From the NCBI RefSeq assembly GCF_016107525.1, contig NZ_JABASR010000001.1, forward strand, positions 124,001 through 188,000: a stretch of DNA of 64,000 bases, read 5' to 3'. A model generated the notes under the pieces. It was not told the origin of the DNA and made no database searches. It was given only the letters and a program-made list of their open reading frames with translations. Every line of letters begins with the position of its first letter. Within the stretch, counting starts at the first letter, position 1. This DNA comes from Psychrobacter aquimaris (lineage in GTDB: Bacteria > Pseudomonadota > Gammaproteobacteria > Pseudomonadales > Moraxellaceae). The position numbers were made by a program, and so were the translations under genes. This document shows, piece after piece, positions 46,827-56,599 of this stretch.

Positions 46827-47324
46827 TTAAGGCGCTAAGGTTTCAAGCAAACGTTCAGTATAGCCTTTGGCACGTAGATTTCGCTGAGCATGGGTCAGCT
46901 CGCCATTTTTGTTAAAGACGAATGCTGAACGGACTAGCCCTAACGTTATTTTGCCGTACATATTCTTTTCTTTAATAACGTCAAAGTATTTGCATAACTT
47001 TTCATCAGTATCGCTGATAAGCGCAATGTTTAAATCATATTTGGTGATGAATTTCTCATGAGATTCAACACTATCACGTGAGACACCAATGATGTCATAG
47101 CCTAAGTCATCAAACTCATGGAGGTGCTCGGTAAATTCGGTAGCTTGAGTGGTACAGCCTGGCGTATTGTCTTTTGGATAAAAGTACAGAATGAGTCCTT
47201 TATCAGTATTGGCAATCATCTCTTTGAGATTGATTTCATCATGGATAAAGTTACCGGCAAGCTTTCGTACTATAGTGACTGAAAAGTCAGGTAAGGTTAG
47301 GTTTTCTGTGGTTGGTTTTGCCAT
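46827..47324 (-). CDS. bcp: Bcp-type peroxiredoxin lacking the usual resolving cysteine
   Basis: A thiol peroxidase of the Bcp/PrxQ group reducing hydrogen peroxide and organic hydroperoxides. The active site is YFYPKDNTPGCTTQATEF with peroxidatic Cys57, preceded by the conserved Thr and Pro. Bcp enzymes usually carry a resolving cysteine five residues on; here position 62 is Thr. One other cysteine (Cys111) remains, so the enzyme is either 1-Cys type or uses Cys111. ISDTDEKLCKYFDV and RSAFVFNKNGEL complete the fold. AAGGA precedes the ATG. 165 residues, cytoplasmic. It lies downstream of the small secreted-protein gene on the same strand. Confidence 0.93.
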   Translation of the reverse strand: MAKPTTENLTLPDFSVTIVRKLAGNFIHDEINLKEMIANTDKGLILYFYPKDNTPGCTTQATEFTEHLHEFDDLGYDIIGVSRDSVESHEKFITKYDLNIALISDTDEKLCKYFDVIKEKNMYGKITLGLVRSAFVFNKNGELTHAQRNLRAKGYTERLLETLAP

Positions 47325-47453
47325 TATAAAATCCTTATTGGTTTTTGTTTATATCAGTGCTTATGTCGATTGATAATCTATGCTGTGTTCTTATTATAAG
47401 CAGATTAGCAGCGATTCATAATCAGTTTTACACTTTGCGCATGCATTGACAAC

Positions 47454-47482
47454 AAAAAAGACTGGCAATGGCCAGTCTTTTG
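47454..47482 (-). terminator. Terminator of small secreted-protein gene
   Basis: AGACTGGC and GCCAGTCT around AATG; TTTTTT follows on the minus strand. Confidence 0.85.
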
Positions 47483-47502
47483 TATATCAAACGAGATGTG
47501 TA

Positions 47503-47832
47503 TTAAGCTGGTTTCTGTGGCTGTTTTAAATCTAAGCCAACGGTGCACTGTTGCAAATCTTTTTGCATCTTTTTGACGTAAGGCAGTCCAGACGGATCTT
47601 TTTTGTCTTGGGCATAGCTCTCAATCTCCCACATCTGACCGATGGTCATGTTGCTACGCACACCAATAGTACAATTGCATAGTTTGGTCGCAGTGTTTTT
47701 ATCAGCGACTTTATATTTGACTGCGCCATTAACGCAGGTATTGATATTATTTTGCTTAATATCGGCAGCGTTTGCTTGTGGCATCACAAAAATGGCAGCT
47801 AGAGCTAGGGGTAATACTGGCAACAACTTCAT
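47503..47832 (-). CDS. Small secreted protein, unknown function
   Basis: A 109-residue protein with a clear Sec signal peptide: a Lys-containing start, a hydrophobic run (LLPVLPLALAAIFV) and a likely cleavage after ANA near residue 22. The mature protein has four cysteines (in TCVNGA, KLCNCTIG and QQCTVG), which probably form disulfides in the periplasm. I do not recognise the family; the spacing is reminiscent of small periplasmic proteins common in Moraxellaceae. AGAGGA precedes the ATG, and a strong terminator follows, so it is a real gene and probably monocistronic. Confidence 0.8.
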   Translation of the reverse strand: MKLLPVLPLALAAIFVMPQANAADIKQNNINTCVNGAVKYKVADKNTATKLCNCTIGVRSNMTIGQMWEIESYAQDKKDPSGLPYVKKMQKDLQQCTVGLDLKQPQKPA

Positions 47833-48068
47833 AAATATCCTCTTACGGGTAGCATCAATTTTCTAGATTTTGTACTCAAATTAGAGCGGAAGTACTAATA
47901 GTTCGTTGATTAATGTGGTTACTTATATCTTGCGATAAACAGAATCGCTCATACCATAGCAAGTATGTGACTTAAAATACAACGGCGGCGTGCTGTGTTA
48001 ATGCAAGCGAATGTTTCGCTAATGTTGATTGCTATCACGCTCTGATACAAATGCAATCCTATGATTTG

Positions 48069-48848
48069 TTAGGATTGATAATGAGTTGGGTCAGTGACGC
48101 CAGCTTGGGCAAATCCTTGACGGCGTAAGGCACAGCTGTCACATACACCGCAAGCAAGACCGTGTGCATCAGCTTGGTAGCAAGAAATCGTTTGCCCATA
48201 ATCGACACCCAATGACAGTCCAAGCTCAATGGTTTTTGCTTTTGACAGCTGCTGTAAGGGCGTTTGAATAGATAAGTGATGACCGGTAACACCAGCTTTG
48301 GTGGCAAGATTGGCCATATGCTCAAAGGCGGCAATATACTCTGGTCGACAGTCAGGATAGCCCGAGTAATCGACTGAGCTGACGCCAATGATGATGTGAT
48401 TGGCATCGGTCACTTCAGCAACGGCTAGTGCATAAGACAAAAATATCGTATTACGCGCAGGCACGTACGTGTTGGGAATAGCATCGTTATCGATCTCATC
48501 ACGCTTTTTATTAGGGAATTTATCAGTATCGCCATCAGGAACAATCATACTGTGGTCCGTCAGTGAAGAGCCACCAAGCTGAGCGATGTCAATATCAATA
48601 ATCCTGTGATTGACCTCGGCAGTCTCAGCGATGGCTTTTGCCGCGACCAGTTCACTATTGTGGCGTTGACCATAGTTAAAACTGACCGCAGTCACCGACG
48701 CATAACGTGCCTTAGCCCAATACAAACAAGTCACTGAATCAAGACCGCCTGACAGTAGCACAATGGCATTTTGGTTTTTATTCAAAGCACTTAAGTCAGT
48801 ATCGGAGGCTTGGTTATTAGAGGTATTTTGCGAAGTAACGTTAGTCAT
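48069..48848 (-). CDS. queC: 7-cyano-7-deazaguanine synthase QueC
   Basis: Converts 7-carboxy-7-deazaguanine to preQ0 with ATP and ammonia, the step after QueE. The PP-loop ATP-binding motif VLLSGGLDS lies near residues 30-38, followed by [21 protein letters not shown]. The C-terminal zinc site is formed by the cysteines in [40 protein letters not shown] near 127 is also diagnostic. The longest frame adds 25 residues of unlikely sequence; I use the ATG at 48848, giving 259 residues with a 25-residue Asn/Thr/Ser-rich lead. The ribosome-binding site is weak. It is divergent from ttcA, another tRNA-modification gene. Confidence 0.95.
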   Translation of the reverse strand: MTNVTSQNTSNNQASDTDLSALNKNQNAIVLLSGGLDSVTCLYWAKARYASVTAVSFNYGQRHNSELVAAKAIAETAEVNHRIIDIDIAQLGGSSLTDHSMIVPDGDTDKFPNKKRDEIDNDAIPNTYVPARNTIFLSYALAVAEVTDANHIIIGVSSVDYSGYPDCRPEYIAAFEHMANLATKAGVTGHHLSIQTPLQQLSKAKTIELGLSLGVDYGQTISCYQADAHGLACGVCDSCALRRQGFAQAGVTDPTHYQS

Positions 48849-49190
48849 AGTGGTATCTATTATTGGTTTGCGAAAAACGCCTATTTTAGCAAAAATACGC
48901 TCACTACAGAACCACGAAGCCATTATAAATACGATATGAAACCTTAATCAGCTCAAAAGAGAAATTTGTTTATAAAAGTTTTGAGTTGACATCAGTCTCT
49001 TATGTATAAAAAAGCTAAACTATAAAGAAGACTGCATATTTAATCTCATAATTTAATCTCACCTTTTCAATCTGTTAGCAAATTTTGTTATAATCCCTGC
49101 TTTTAGAGCCACTGTGCTATTACGTCCTTGCTAATGGCTTTATTATCCCATTTTTTAGCAAAAATCCCTTGTAAAGATATTGAGTAACTT
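48849..49190. other. Divergent region between queC and ttcA
   Basis: AT-rich sequence of about 340 bases with presumed promoters for both genes. No RNA motif or repeat is recognised; in particular I do not see a preQ1 riboswitch. Confidence 0.45.
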
Positions 49191-50348
49191 ATGACCGCAG
49201 CGACCTTGTTTACGCCACAAATTACGCCTGAAATCGATGATATGTCAGCTGATGCAGGTTTGGATAATCATGCTTGGCACACTGATGGTGATAGCATGGA
49301 ATATGAGGATATTGCTGATAATCATACAAATGAAGATAGTATCGCCGCTGTACCATCAACGTCTACTGAATCAGCAGAGTTCCGTAAACTACAAAAAAAG
49401 CTGCGTAGACAAGTCTCTTGGGCGATTCGTGATTTTAATATGATCGAAGACGGCGATGTGGTCATGGTCTGTGTTTCAGGTGGTAAAGACAGCTATACTT
49501 TGCTGGATATTTTACTATTACTCAAGCGTATCGCCCCGATTAACTTTGATATCGTCGCGGTCAATCTCGATCAAAAGCAACCAGGTTACCCTGAGGATGT
49601 TTTGCCAGCGTATCTGAACGAGCAGGGCATTGCTCACTATATCTTAGAAAAAGACACTTATAGTATCGTTAAGAGCGTGGTGCCAGAAGGAAAAACTTAT
49701 TGCTCGGCGTGTTCACGTCTGCGCCGCGGCTCGTTATACGGTTTTGCTAAGCAGATTGGGGCAACCAAAATTGCGCTGGGTCATCATCGCGATGATATGT
49801 TGGCGACCTTCTTTTTGAATCTATTTCATGGCGGTGCTCTCAAGTCGATGCCACCGAAATTGCTTAGCGATGATAAGCAAAACCTGCTTATTCGTCCATT
49901 GGCTTATGTCGAAGAAAAAGACATCATTGAATATGCCCGCTTAAAAGAATTTCCAATTATTCCGTGCAACTTATGTGGCAGCCAAACCAACCTACAAAGA
50001 GCAATTATCAACGACATGTTGCGGGAGTGGGATGATGCCCATCCACAGCGTTTGGCTTCTATTTTTAAAGCCATGCAAAACGTGGCACCGTCACAACTAG
50101 CAGACCGTGAGCTATTCGACTTTGAGCAGTTAAGTCTTGATCGTGATGATAATGAGCGTTTGTTTGAAGGAGATAACATCCAATCAGGACAGACCGAGAG
50201 CTTGGCTGAAATTGGCCTACCTGTATCGCCAAAAACCCAAACGTTCAATCCAAAGTTTGATAGTAAGCAGCTTTCGATAGCGTCCGATAACTCAGCAGAA
50301 AACAATCGTACGACTCAGAAGATTCCTACAATAAATCCTGTTATTTAA
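49191..50348 (+). CDS. ttcA: tRNA 2-thiocytidine(32) synthetase TtcA
   Basis: An iron-sulfur, ATP-dependent enzyme that thiolates cytidine 32 in some tRNAs. The PP-loop SGGKDS lies at about residues 96-101. Two CxxC pairs follow, in [13 protein letters not shown] and [11 protein letters not shown], supplying cluster ligands. [18 protein letters not shown] is a further diagnostic stretch. At 385 residues the protein is longer than E. coli TtcA: an acidic, unstructured-looking lead of about 60 residues and a Ser/Asn/Asp-rich tail of about 60 residues extend both ends. It ends at a strong bidirectional terminator. Confidence 0.95.
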   Translation: MTAATLFTPQITPEIDDMSADAGLDNHAWHTDGDSMEYEDIADNHTNEDSIAAVPSTSTESAEFRKLQKKLRRQVSWAIRDFNMIEDGDVVMVCVSGGKDSYTLLDILLLLKRIAPINFDIVAVNLDQKQPGYPEDVLPAYLNEQGIAHYILEKDTYSIVKSVVPEGKTYCSACSRLRRGSLYGFAKQIGATKIALGHHRDDMLATFFLNLFHGGALKSMPPKLLSDDKQNLLIRPLAYVEEKDIIEYARLKEFPIIPCNLCGSQTNLQRAIINDMLREWDDAHPQRLASIFKAMQNVAPSQLADRELFDFEQLSLDRDDNERLFEGDNIQSGQTESLAEIGLPVSPKTQTFNPKFDSKQLSIASDNSAENNRTTQKIPTINPVI

Positions 50349-50409
50349 CGATTCATTGGTGCAATATCGTTACGTGATATTTATAAAAAATAGCATAAAC
50401 TGCTAGCAT

Positions 50410-50450
50410 AAAAAAACCAGCTCATTATTGATAAATGGCTGGTTTTTTTT
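50410..50450. terminator. Bidirectional terminator, ttcA/ccoH
   Basis: AAAAAACCAGC pairs with GCTGGTTTTTTT around an AT-rich loop. It serves ttcA on the plus strand and the ccoG-ccoH unit on the minus strand. Confidence 0.85.
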
Positions 50451-50503
50451 ATGTCTTAATAAATCAATTGTTAGCCTTATCTATCAAAGCAATATTGATA
50501 AAA

Positions 50504-51085
50504 TTAGCTTTCTGCAAAAACAGGTAACGGATTAAAGCTAACCTCTGAACGTGGTAGTTTCGCCACATCTTGCATACGCCAGTCATCTTTACCATCACTA
50601 CTTACTTGTAGGTAATATTTTGCTTTTAAAGGATCTATATCTACCCGCGCACTGTACTTATTGCCCTCGACATGCTGTAGGATGACATCACGATCTTTTT
50701 TTATGTCGGTTGCATGCGAGATAGATAGTGCCAGTGTATCTGGATAAGTCAGTGGCGTGCCATTTAATAATTTACCTGACTGCAAGCTTTGTTCAGGATA
50801 ATTTAAATAAAACACAATGTTGCCATTATCGGCAAACTGCATTTTACCATGCAAGTCTAAGTCATAAGTCAGTTTGTCACGTGACACATCATGATAAAGC
50901 GTCTTGCCATCCATATACCAGTCGTCACGTACCACGCTATCACGAATTTGATAAGAGTAATAAACGAAAAAGATACAAGCCACTACGACAAATGCAGGCA
51001 TGCCAATGACAAAAATAACCACCATGTAATTCTTATACCATGGTTGACTATCCTGATGCTTAAAATTTGATGCTTGAGTAGACAT
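50504..51085 (-). CDS. ccoH: FixH/CcoH family cbb3 oxidase assembly protein
   Basis: A single-span inner-membrane protein of the FixH family, needed for assembly or stability of cbb3 cytochrome oxidase. PWYKNYMVVIFVIGMPAFVVV gives the membrane helix near residues 15-40 with the family's Trp-Tyr-Lys lead, and VVACIFFVYYSYQIRDSVVRDDWYMDGKTLY continues into the periplasmic beta-rich FixH domain. The frame extends 38 residues upstream but the ATG at 51085, with AGGT before it, matches the family start. 193 residues. It is downstream of ccoG on the same strand, with a gap of about 180 bases. Confidence 0.88.
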   Translation of the reverse strand: MSTQASNFKHQDSQPWYKNYMVVIFVIGMPAFVVVACIFFVYYSYQIRDSVVRDDWYMDGKTLYHDVSRDKLTYDLDLHGKMQFADNGNIVFYLNYPEQSLQSGKLLNGTPLTYPDTLALSISHATDIKKDRDVILQHVEGNKYSARVDIDPLKAKYYLQVSSDGKDDWRMQDVAKLPRSEVSFNPLPVFAES

Positions 51086-51264
51086 AAAATACCTATTAAT
51101 CAGATATCTGTTTATCAGATATCTATAAACTGTATCAATGGATAAACTGATAGCTAAACTGCTGTCAGTTTTATGATAAATCGTCCACCTGTTAGCCACT
51201 GACTCACAGGTGACATGACATATAGTATTATATACCAGCTAGGCTCTTAATAGCTTATCGAAGC

Positions 51265-52674
51265 CTACTGCCCTTGAGTAGTAAATACGTTTTGTTTACT
51301 GACCTTATACTGACCATCTTCACTAACCACATTTAGGGTCACCGGTGTTTGTTCAAAGTCGATAACATCAGGATCACCATAGATACTCACAGGCATATCA
51401 AAGCTCTCACCTGCTTCTAATGGTACATCGTTAAATCGCAGCGCTAAGCTCAAACCTTCTTTCGGGGCAAGGGTTATTTTATAGGTATGCGGCTCTTGCG
51501 TTTTATTGGTCAGTTTAACGATATAGCTGTTTTCAATCATGCCTTGATTGTTCACGGAAGACAACTGATTACGGTCACGACGAATATCAATCTCTAATGG
51601 TACGCGGTCTGTCAGCGCATAAACCACACCACCACATAAAATAGTAATAACCGCTAAATAGGCAAATAGGCGTGGACTGAGTACACGGGTATTTTCTTTT
51701 TCTGACAACTGGCGCTCTGTTGTATAGCGGATAAGCCCACGTGGATAGCCGACTTTATCCATAATTTCATTACAAGCGTCAATACAAGCAGCACATTGTA
51801 TGCAACCAACTTGCAAGCCATCTCGAATATCAATCCCAGTCGGACAAACCTGTACGCACATGGTACATTCGATACAATCCCCTAAATTTTCAGGATGTGT
51901 GCCTTTTTTACGTGCCCCGCGAGGTTCACCACGTTCATAATCATAAGATACAACCAACGTATCTTTATCAAACATAACGCTCTGAAAACGACCATAAGGA
52001 CAGATCTGTACGCACATCTGCTCACGCATGTAGCCCGCATTGGCATAAGTGGCAAAGGTAAAGATAAACATTGATACCCATACCCATGTTGGCCAATCAG
52101 GAATGGGAACAAAGCCAATTGTTTGCCAGCTCTGATATAAATAATCTGTTCCAGCGACATAACTGACAAAAGTTGCAGCGGTAATCACTGAAAATACTAA
52201 CCAAATAAAATATATCAAAGAACGTTTAAAAGCTTTTTTGGCGCTCATCGGTTCTTTATCAAACTTAATACGCTTATTACGATCACCAATGACCCATTTT
52301 TCAACATACTGATAAAGGTGTGTCCAAATCGTTTGAGGGCAGGCATAGCCACACCAAACACGACCCGCATATACAGTCACCATAAACAATGTGAAAGCTG
52401 CAATGATGGCAAAGGCAGCAATAAAGTAAAAGTCTTGGGTCAGAAAAGTCATACCAAAAATATAGTAATGCTGAGAGGGGACATCAAACCATATTGCCTG
52501 CCTACCATTATAACGTAACCATGGTAACAGCAGAAAAGCGGCCAAAAGCGTATACATCGTGACAACACGAATGTTTTGGTAAAAACCTGTGACAAACCTA
52601 GGATGAACGCGATGCTTGGTCGCATCAAGGTCAATTTGCTGTACAGGGATTTTATTGGGTTGTGGTGCTGACAT
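51265..52674 (-). CDS. ccoG: Cytochrome c oxidase accessory protein CcoG
   Basis: A membrane-bound ferredoxin-like protein (also RdxA/FixG) that supports copper delivery to cbb3 oxidase. About five membrane helices in the first 220 residues include CGYACPQTIWTHLY near 110, a conserved Cys-Pro site. A cytoplasmic double [4Fe-4S] domain follows with CIECTMCVQVCPTG and VGCIQCAACIDACNE, separated by about 15 residues. The C-terminus forms a beta-sandwich. AGAGG precedes the ATG. 469 residues. The four structural genes lie 480 bases upstream on the same strand, and ccoH follows; ccoI and ccoS are not in the window. Confidence 0.95.
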   Translation of the reverse strand: MSAPQPNKIPVQQIDLDATKHRVHPRFVTGFYQNIRVVTMYTLLAAFLLLPWLRYNGRQAIWFDVPSQHYYIFGMTFLTQDFYFIAAFAIIAAFTLFMVTVYAGRVWCGYACPQTIWTHLYQYVEKWVIGDRNKRIKFDKEPMSAKKAFKRSLIYFIWLVFSVITAATFVSYVAGTDYLYQSWQTIGFVPIPDWPTWVWVSMFIFTFATYANAGYMREQMCVQICPYGRFQSVMFDKDTLVVSYDYERGEPRGARKKGTHPENLGDCIECTMCVQVCPTGIDIRDGLQVGCIQCAACIDACNEIMDKVGYPRGLIRYTTERQLSEKENTRVLSPRLFAYLAVITILCGGVVYALTDRVPLEIDIRRDRNQLSSVNNQGMIENSYIVKLTNKTQEPHTYKITLAPKEGLSLALRFNDVPLEAGESFDMPVSIYGDPDVIDFEQTPVTLNVVSEDGQYKVSKQNVFTTQGQ

Positions 52675-53154
52675 AAACGTGCCTCTTTTAAAAAAGAATC
52701 AGTTTGCTGGCATGATGAACAAACATCTTTAATCATCAGATGTATGAGTGTGCGATGTTATCAATGTCAGTAAGTAGCGGATAAAATTTTGAGCAGAAAA
52801 ATATTTTAACCCATCTACCAAATGATTGATTGCAAGTAGTTTAATGAGAATTGGTAACTATCTTCTAAATTGACCACCAATAAGCAGTTTTTAGGCATCG
52901 TCATTTTAGCATTCTCCCTATTGTAAATGGGGTAATAATCTTAAAAACCAATCAGTATATCGAGCATTATGCTTATATACTGATTGTGCTATACGCAGTA
53001 TTTAAGGGTATTTTCTTTACCACTCAAATTTTGACAATGCGGTAGCAGTCAATAAACCCTTATCAAAGAATCTATAAAAAAAAGGAGAACTGCAATAACA
53101 GTCCTCCCTTTATCAAATCTTATCCATTAATAATATGACAACCAGCTTGAAATA
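52675..53154. other. Region between ccoP and ccoG
   Basis: AT-rich sequence holding the ccoP terminator near its right end and, presumably, a ccoG promoter. I see no gene. No clear TTGATnnnnATCAA (Fnr/Anr) site was found. Confidence 0.5.
53075..53112 (-). terminator. Terminator of ccoNOQP
   Basis: GGAG-ACTG and CAGT-CTCC form a stem with one mismatch and a six-base loop; TTTTTTTT follows on the minus strand, about 45 bases past the ccoP stop codon. Confidence 0.75.
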
Positions 53155-54291
53155 TTAGTTAGCCGTCGCTTCTACAGTGCTTTCTACTTGAGTAGCAGTT
53201 GGTGTTTTAGCAGCAGGTTGTGAGGTCTTATCTGATAGTGAGTAAACATAAGCCGCAAGCAGCATAATACGCTCATTACCCAGTTTGGTTTCCCACTCAG
53301 GCATCACACCAGCACGACCATAACGTAAGGTTTCACGAATGGTTTCGCGATCGCCGCCATACAACCAGATATCATCTGTTAAGTTTGGCGCGCCAGTAGA
53401 AGTCATACCTTTAGCATCTGTACCATGGCAAAGAACACAGTTAGTCGGCTCATTGAAGATAGCTTCACCTTGAGCGACTTTGGCCTTATCAAGCTCGTAA
53501 CCAGGTTGGTTGCCAGATATAGACAATACATATTCAGCTGCTGCGCGTACACCATCTTCACCGATCTGATCACGCCATGCTGCCATACCACCAACTCGAC
53601 CCTTATGTAGCGTAGTCAAGATATTTTCAGGTGCTCCGCCATATAACCAATCATTATCAGTTAGGTTTGGATAGCCTACCGCACCTTTGGCGTTAGAGCC
53701 ATGACAGACCGCACAGTTCTGCAAGAACAAACGACTACCAACTTTTAAAGCATTCGGGTTTTCTGAAAGCTTCTCTACATAAGGTGATAGTTCTGCAATT
53801 TTCTCATCAATTTGAGCTTGCAGATCTGCTGGCGGTGTTTCACTACGGCGCATGGTTGCTTGTAACTCAGCAAGCGTCGCTAAAGTCTGTGTCGCACCGC
53901 TAGCATCCGCTTTGGCTAAGATGTTTTTCTCAAAGTTATCCGTAAATACTTTGTTATTGCTTTCAAGCTCACTGAATAGCTCGTTTTTAGAAGTCCATGG
54001 CACAGTTTCACCATCGACTTCTACTGTTGCGAGACCATCCCAGTATGCCGGAAACATTGCTGGGAAAAATACCCAATATGCAACACCCCAAACGATAGAG
54101 CCAAAAAATATCACCAACCACCATTTAGGGAGTGGTTTGTCGTATTCTCGGATACCATCATATTCGTGACCTGTTGTACCGTCTTCTTCTAGTTCTGGCT
54201 TGTATTTTAATACAAACAGCAGAACGCCAAGAATAAAAGCCCAACAACCAAAACTGATTAGTGTGACCCAAGAACTCCAAAAAAATGTCAT
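53155..54291 (-). CDS. ccoP: cbb3 oxidase subunit CcoP (dihaem cytochrome c)
   Basis: The dihaem c subunit passing electrons into cbb3 oxidase. Two membrane helices lie near residues 1-28 and 55-75; the periplasmic part carries two haem c motifs, CAVCHG near 193 and CVLCHG near 287, each followed by the methionine-bearing segment (GGMAAWRDQ and AGVMPEWE). A long helical linker between the second helix and the first haem domain (about 100-185) is unusually rich in Asn, Asp and Ala. 378 residues, longer than the usual 300 because of that linker. The start codon overlaps the ccoQ stop in ATGA. Confidence 0.95.
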   Translation of the reverse strand: MTFFWSSWVTLISFGCWAFILGVLLFVLKYKPELEEDGTTGHEYDGIREYDKPLPKWWLVIFFGSIVWGVAYWVFFPAMFPAYWDGLATVEVDGETVPWTSKNELFSELESNNKVFTDNFEKNILAKADASGATQTLATLAELQATMRRSETPPADLQAQIDEKIAELSPYVEKLSENPNALKVGSRLFLQNCAVCHGSNAKGAVGYPNLTDNDWLYGGAPENILTTLHKGRVGGMAAWRDQIGEDGVRAAAEYVLSISGNQPGYELDKAKVAQGEAIFNEPTNCVLCHGTDAKGMTSTGAPNLTDDIWLYGGDRETIRETLRYGRAGVMPEWETKLGNERIMLLAAYVYSLSDKTSQPAAKTPTATQVESTVEATAN

Positions 54292-54470
54292 CGTTTATCC
54301 TTATTGCGCTGCTCTTCAGACAGAGATTCTATATCCTCGTCATCAAGCGCAAGTTGTGCATCTTCTTCGAAGCGTTTTTTGTTTTTTGGCGAATACGCCC
54401 ACCATGCAACACCTACGAAGGCAACAAAGGCAGAAACGGTCGCAATTGTTTGTAATTCACCAATACCCAT
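54288..54470 (-). CDS. ccoQ: cbb3 oxidase small subunit CcoQ
   Basis: A 60-residue single-helix protein of the CcoQ/FixQ family, which stabilises the cbb3 complex. The helix runs from about residue 8 to 28 (TIATVSAFVAFVGVAWWAYSP), and the end is charged (KNKKRFEEDAQ, then many Glu/Asp). Its ATG overlaps the stop codon of ccoO by one base (TAATG), and its stop overlaps ccoP by four, so translation is coupled in the operon. Confidence 0.93.
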   Translation of the reverse strand: MGIGELQTIATVSAFVAFVGVAWWAYSPKNKKRFEEDAQLALDDEDIESLSEEQRNKDKR

Positions 54471-55108
54471 TAGCGCTGTCCTTCCATTGCGGTACCTAAC
54501 TGCTGTAGATAGGCGACTAGAGCGTCAAGCTCAGTGGCGCCAAGCACGGCATCTGGAGCACCTTCGATATCTTCTTCAGTATAAGGGACACCAAAGCGAT
54601 CGCGGAATAGACGCATTTTAGCTTGAATGTTTTCACCATCCACTTCGTTAGTAGCTAGCCATGGGAAACCAGGCATTACTGATTCAGGCACTAGCGAACG
54701 TGGATTGATCAAATGTTGCTTCTGCCAATCTTCAGAATAACGTCCACCAACACGTGCCAGATCAGGTCCAGTACGTTTAGACCCCCATAAGAATGGATGA
54801 TCCCACGTTGACTCAGCGGCGCGTGAGTATGGTCCATAACGTTCAACTTCAGCACGTAGTGGACGAATCATCTGAGTATGACAAACGTGACAACCTTCAC
54901 GAATATAGATGTCACGACCTTCAAATTCTAGTGCAGTCCATGGCTCCATAGAGGGCAGGGGAGCATTCACCCCACCTTCTTCAGGACCCTTGTTGTCATA
55001 TATCAATGGTACGATTTCAACTAGCGTTGCAAAGCTAATAGCAATGACGATACCGATAACCAACAAGCCTGTATTTTTTTCAATAATTTCATGCGGTGTA
55101 CCAGACAT
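54470..55108 (-). CDS. ccoO: cbb3 oxidase subunit CcoO (monohaem cytochrome c)
   Basis: The monohaem c subunit of cbb3 oxidase. An N-terminal membrane anchor ([21 protein letters not shown]) precedes the haem motif CHVCHTQ near residues 73-79. [17 protein letters not shown] and [10 protein letters not shown] (Met ligand) follow. AAGGAG precedes the ATG. 212 residues, family length. It lies nine bases downstream of ccoN and overlaps ccoQ. Confidence 0.96.
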   Translation of the reverse strand: MSGTPHEIIEKNTGLLVIGIVIAISFATLVEIVPLIYDNKGPEEGGVNAPLPSMEPWTALEFEGRDIYIREGCHVCHTQMIRPLRAEVERYGPYSRAAESTWDHPFLWGSKRTGPDLARVGGRYSEDWQKQHLINPRSLVPESVMPGFPWLATNEVDGENIQAKMRLFRDRFGVPYTEEDIEGAPDAVLGATELDALVAYLQQLGTAMEGQR

Positions 55109-55117
55109 GATCGCTCC

Positions 55118-56599
55118 TTATACGTTAGCTGCCGAAGGTTTATCAACACTAGGTTCATGATCAGTAGGATCTGCGATATCGACAGGCTTACCTTCTGGCA
55201 TCTTAAGTGTTTTATAAACGTTATATGCCATCACAAACATACCCGATACATATAATAGGCCACCAAAAGCACGACCAATATATGGGAAATGTGAAAACTC
55301 AACTGTATCGACGAAGCTATATACCAACGTACCATCTGGATTGGTAGCAAGCCACATCATGCCTTGGCCAATACCTGAAATCCACATTGATACGATATAG
55401 AAAATAGTACCCGCTGTAGCCAACCAAAAATGAGTGGTGATTAAGCTGATAGAATACATTTTTGGTTTGTTATAAATACGTGGTAACAGTACATATAGCG
55501 AACCAATGGTAATCATACCTACCCAACCAAGCGCACCTGAGTGTACGTGACCGACTGTCCAATCCGTGTTATGCGATAACGCATTCACGGTCTTAATCGA
55601 CATCATTGGACCTTCGAACGTCGACATCGCGTAGAACGACAATGCCACAATCATAAAGCGAATGATTGGATCAGTACGTAACTTATCCCAACTACCTGAT
55701 AGGGTTAGCACACCGTTAATCATACCACCCCAAGATGGTGCAAATAGGATGATTGAGAATACCATTGCAAGAGACTGCGTCCAATCTGGAAGTGCTGAAT
55801 AATGCAAATGGTGACCACCAGCCCACATATATGACGCAATGAGTGCCCAAAAGTGAACGATAGACAAACGGTAAGAATAAATAGGACGACCAATCTGTAC
55901 CGGAACGAAGTAATACATCATCCCTAGGAAAGCGGCCGTTAGATAAAAACCTACCGCGTTATGCCCGTACCACCACTGCACCATCGCATCGGTCGCACCG
56001 CCAAATAACGAGTAAGACTTAAATGCGCTAACAGGAACCGCCATGCTGTTTACGATATGTAGTAATGCAATCGTAATAATAAAGGCTGCAAAGAACCAGT
56101 TAGCCACATAAATATGTGAGGTTTTACGTTTGATGAGTGTGCCGAAGAAAACAATGGCATAAGAGATCCATACCAAGGCAATCAAAATATCGATTGGCCA
56201 CTCAAGCTCAGCGTATTCCTTGGTCGACGTTAAACCTAAAGGTAGGGTAATAACCGCTGATACGATAACGGCTTGCCAACCCCAAAAGGTAAACCAAGCT
56301 AAATAAGGAGCAAATAACCTTGTCTTACAGGTGCGCTGAACAATATAGTAAGACGTTGCGAACAGGGCAGAGCCACCGAACGCAAAAATGACCGCATTGG
56401 TATGTAGCGGTCTTAAACGACTAAATGTCAGCCATGGAATGTCAAAGTTAAGTGATGGCCATGCTAACTGTGAAGCAATGAACACACCAATACTCATGCC
56501 GACGATGCCCCATACCACGGCCATTATCGTAAAGAATCTTACGACAGTAATTTCGTACTCACGGTCAACTGGGGCGACTGCTGTGTTTTGTAAACTCAT
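55118..56599 (-). CDS. ccoN: cbb3 oxidase catalytic subunit CcoN
   Basis: The haem-copper catalytic subunit of high-affinity cbb3 cytochrome oxidase, with about 12 membrane helices. [22 protein letters not shown] near residues 62-83 holds the low-spin haem b histidine; [22 protein letters not shown] near 209-230 has the CuB His and nearby Tyr that forms the His-Tyr link; [19 protein letters not shown] near 256-274 gives two more CuB histidines; and [13 protein letters not shown] near 347 the remaining haem ligands. 493 residues. AAAGGA precedes the ATG. First gene of ccoNOQP; such operons are usually induced by low oxygen. Confidence 0.97.
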   Translation of the reverse strand: MSLQNTAVAPVDREYEITVVRFFTIMAVVWGIVGMSIGVFIASQLAWPSLNFDIPWLTFSRLRPLHTNAVIFAFGGSALFATSYYIVQRTCKTRLFAPYLAWFTFWGWQAVIVSAVITLPLGLTSTKEYAELEWPIDILIALVWISYAIVFFGTLIKRKTSHIYVANWFFAAFIITIALLHIVNSMAVPVSAFKSYSLFGGATDAMVQWWYGHNAVGFYLTAAFLGMMYYFVPVQIGRPIYSYRLSIVHFWALIASYMWAGGHHLHYSALPDWTQSLAMVFSIILFAPSWGGMINGVLTLSGSWDKLRTDPIIRFMIVALSFYAMSTFEGPMMSIKTVNALSHNTDWTVGHVHSGALGWVGMITIGSLYVLLPRIYNKPKMYSISLITTHFWLATAGTIFYIVSMWISGIGQGMMWLATNPDGTLVYSFVDTVEFSHFPYIGRAFGGLLYVSGMFVMAYNVYKTLKMPEGKPVDIADPTDHEPSVDKPSAANV

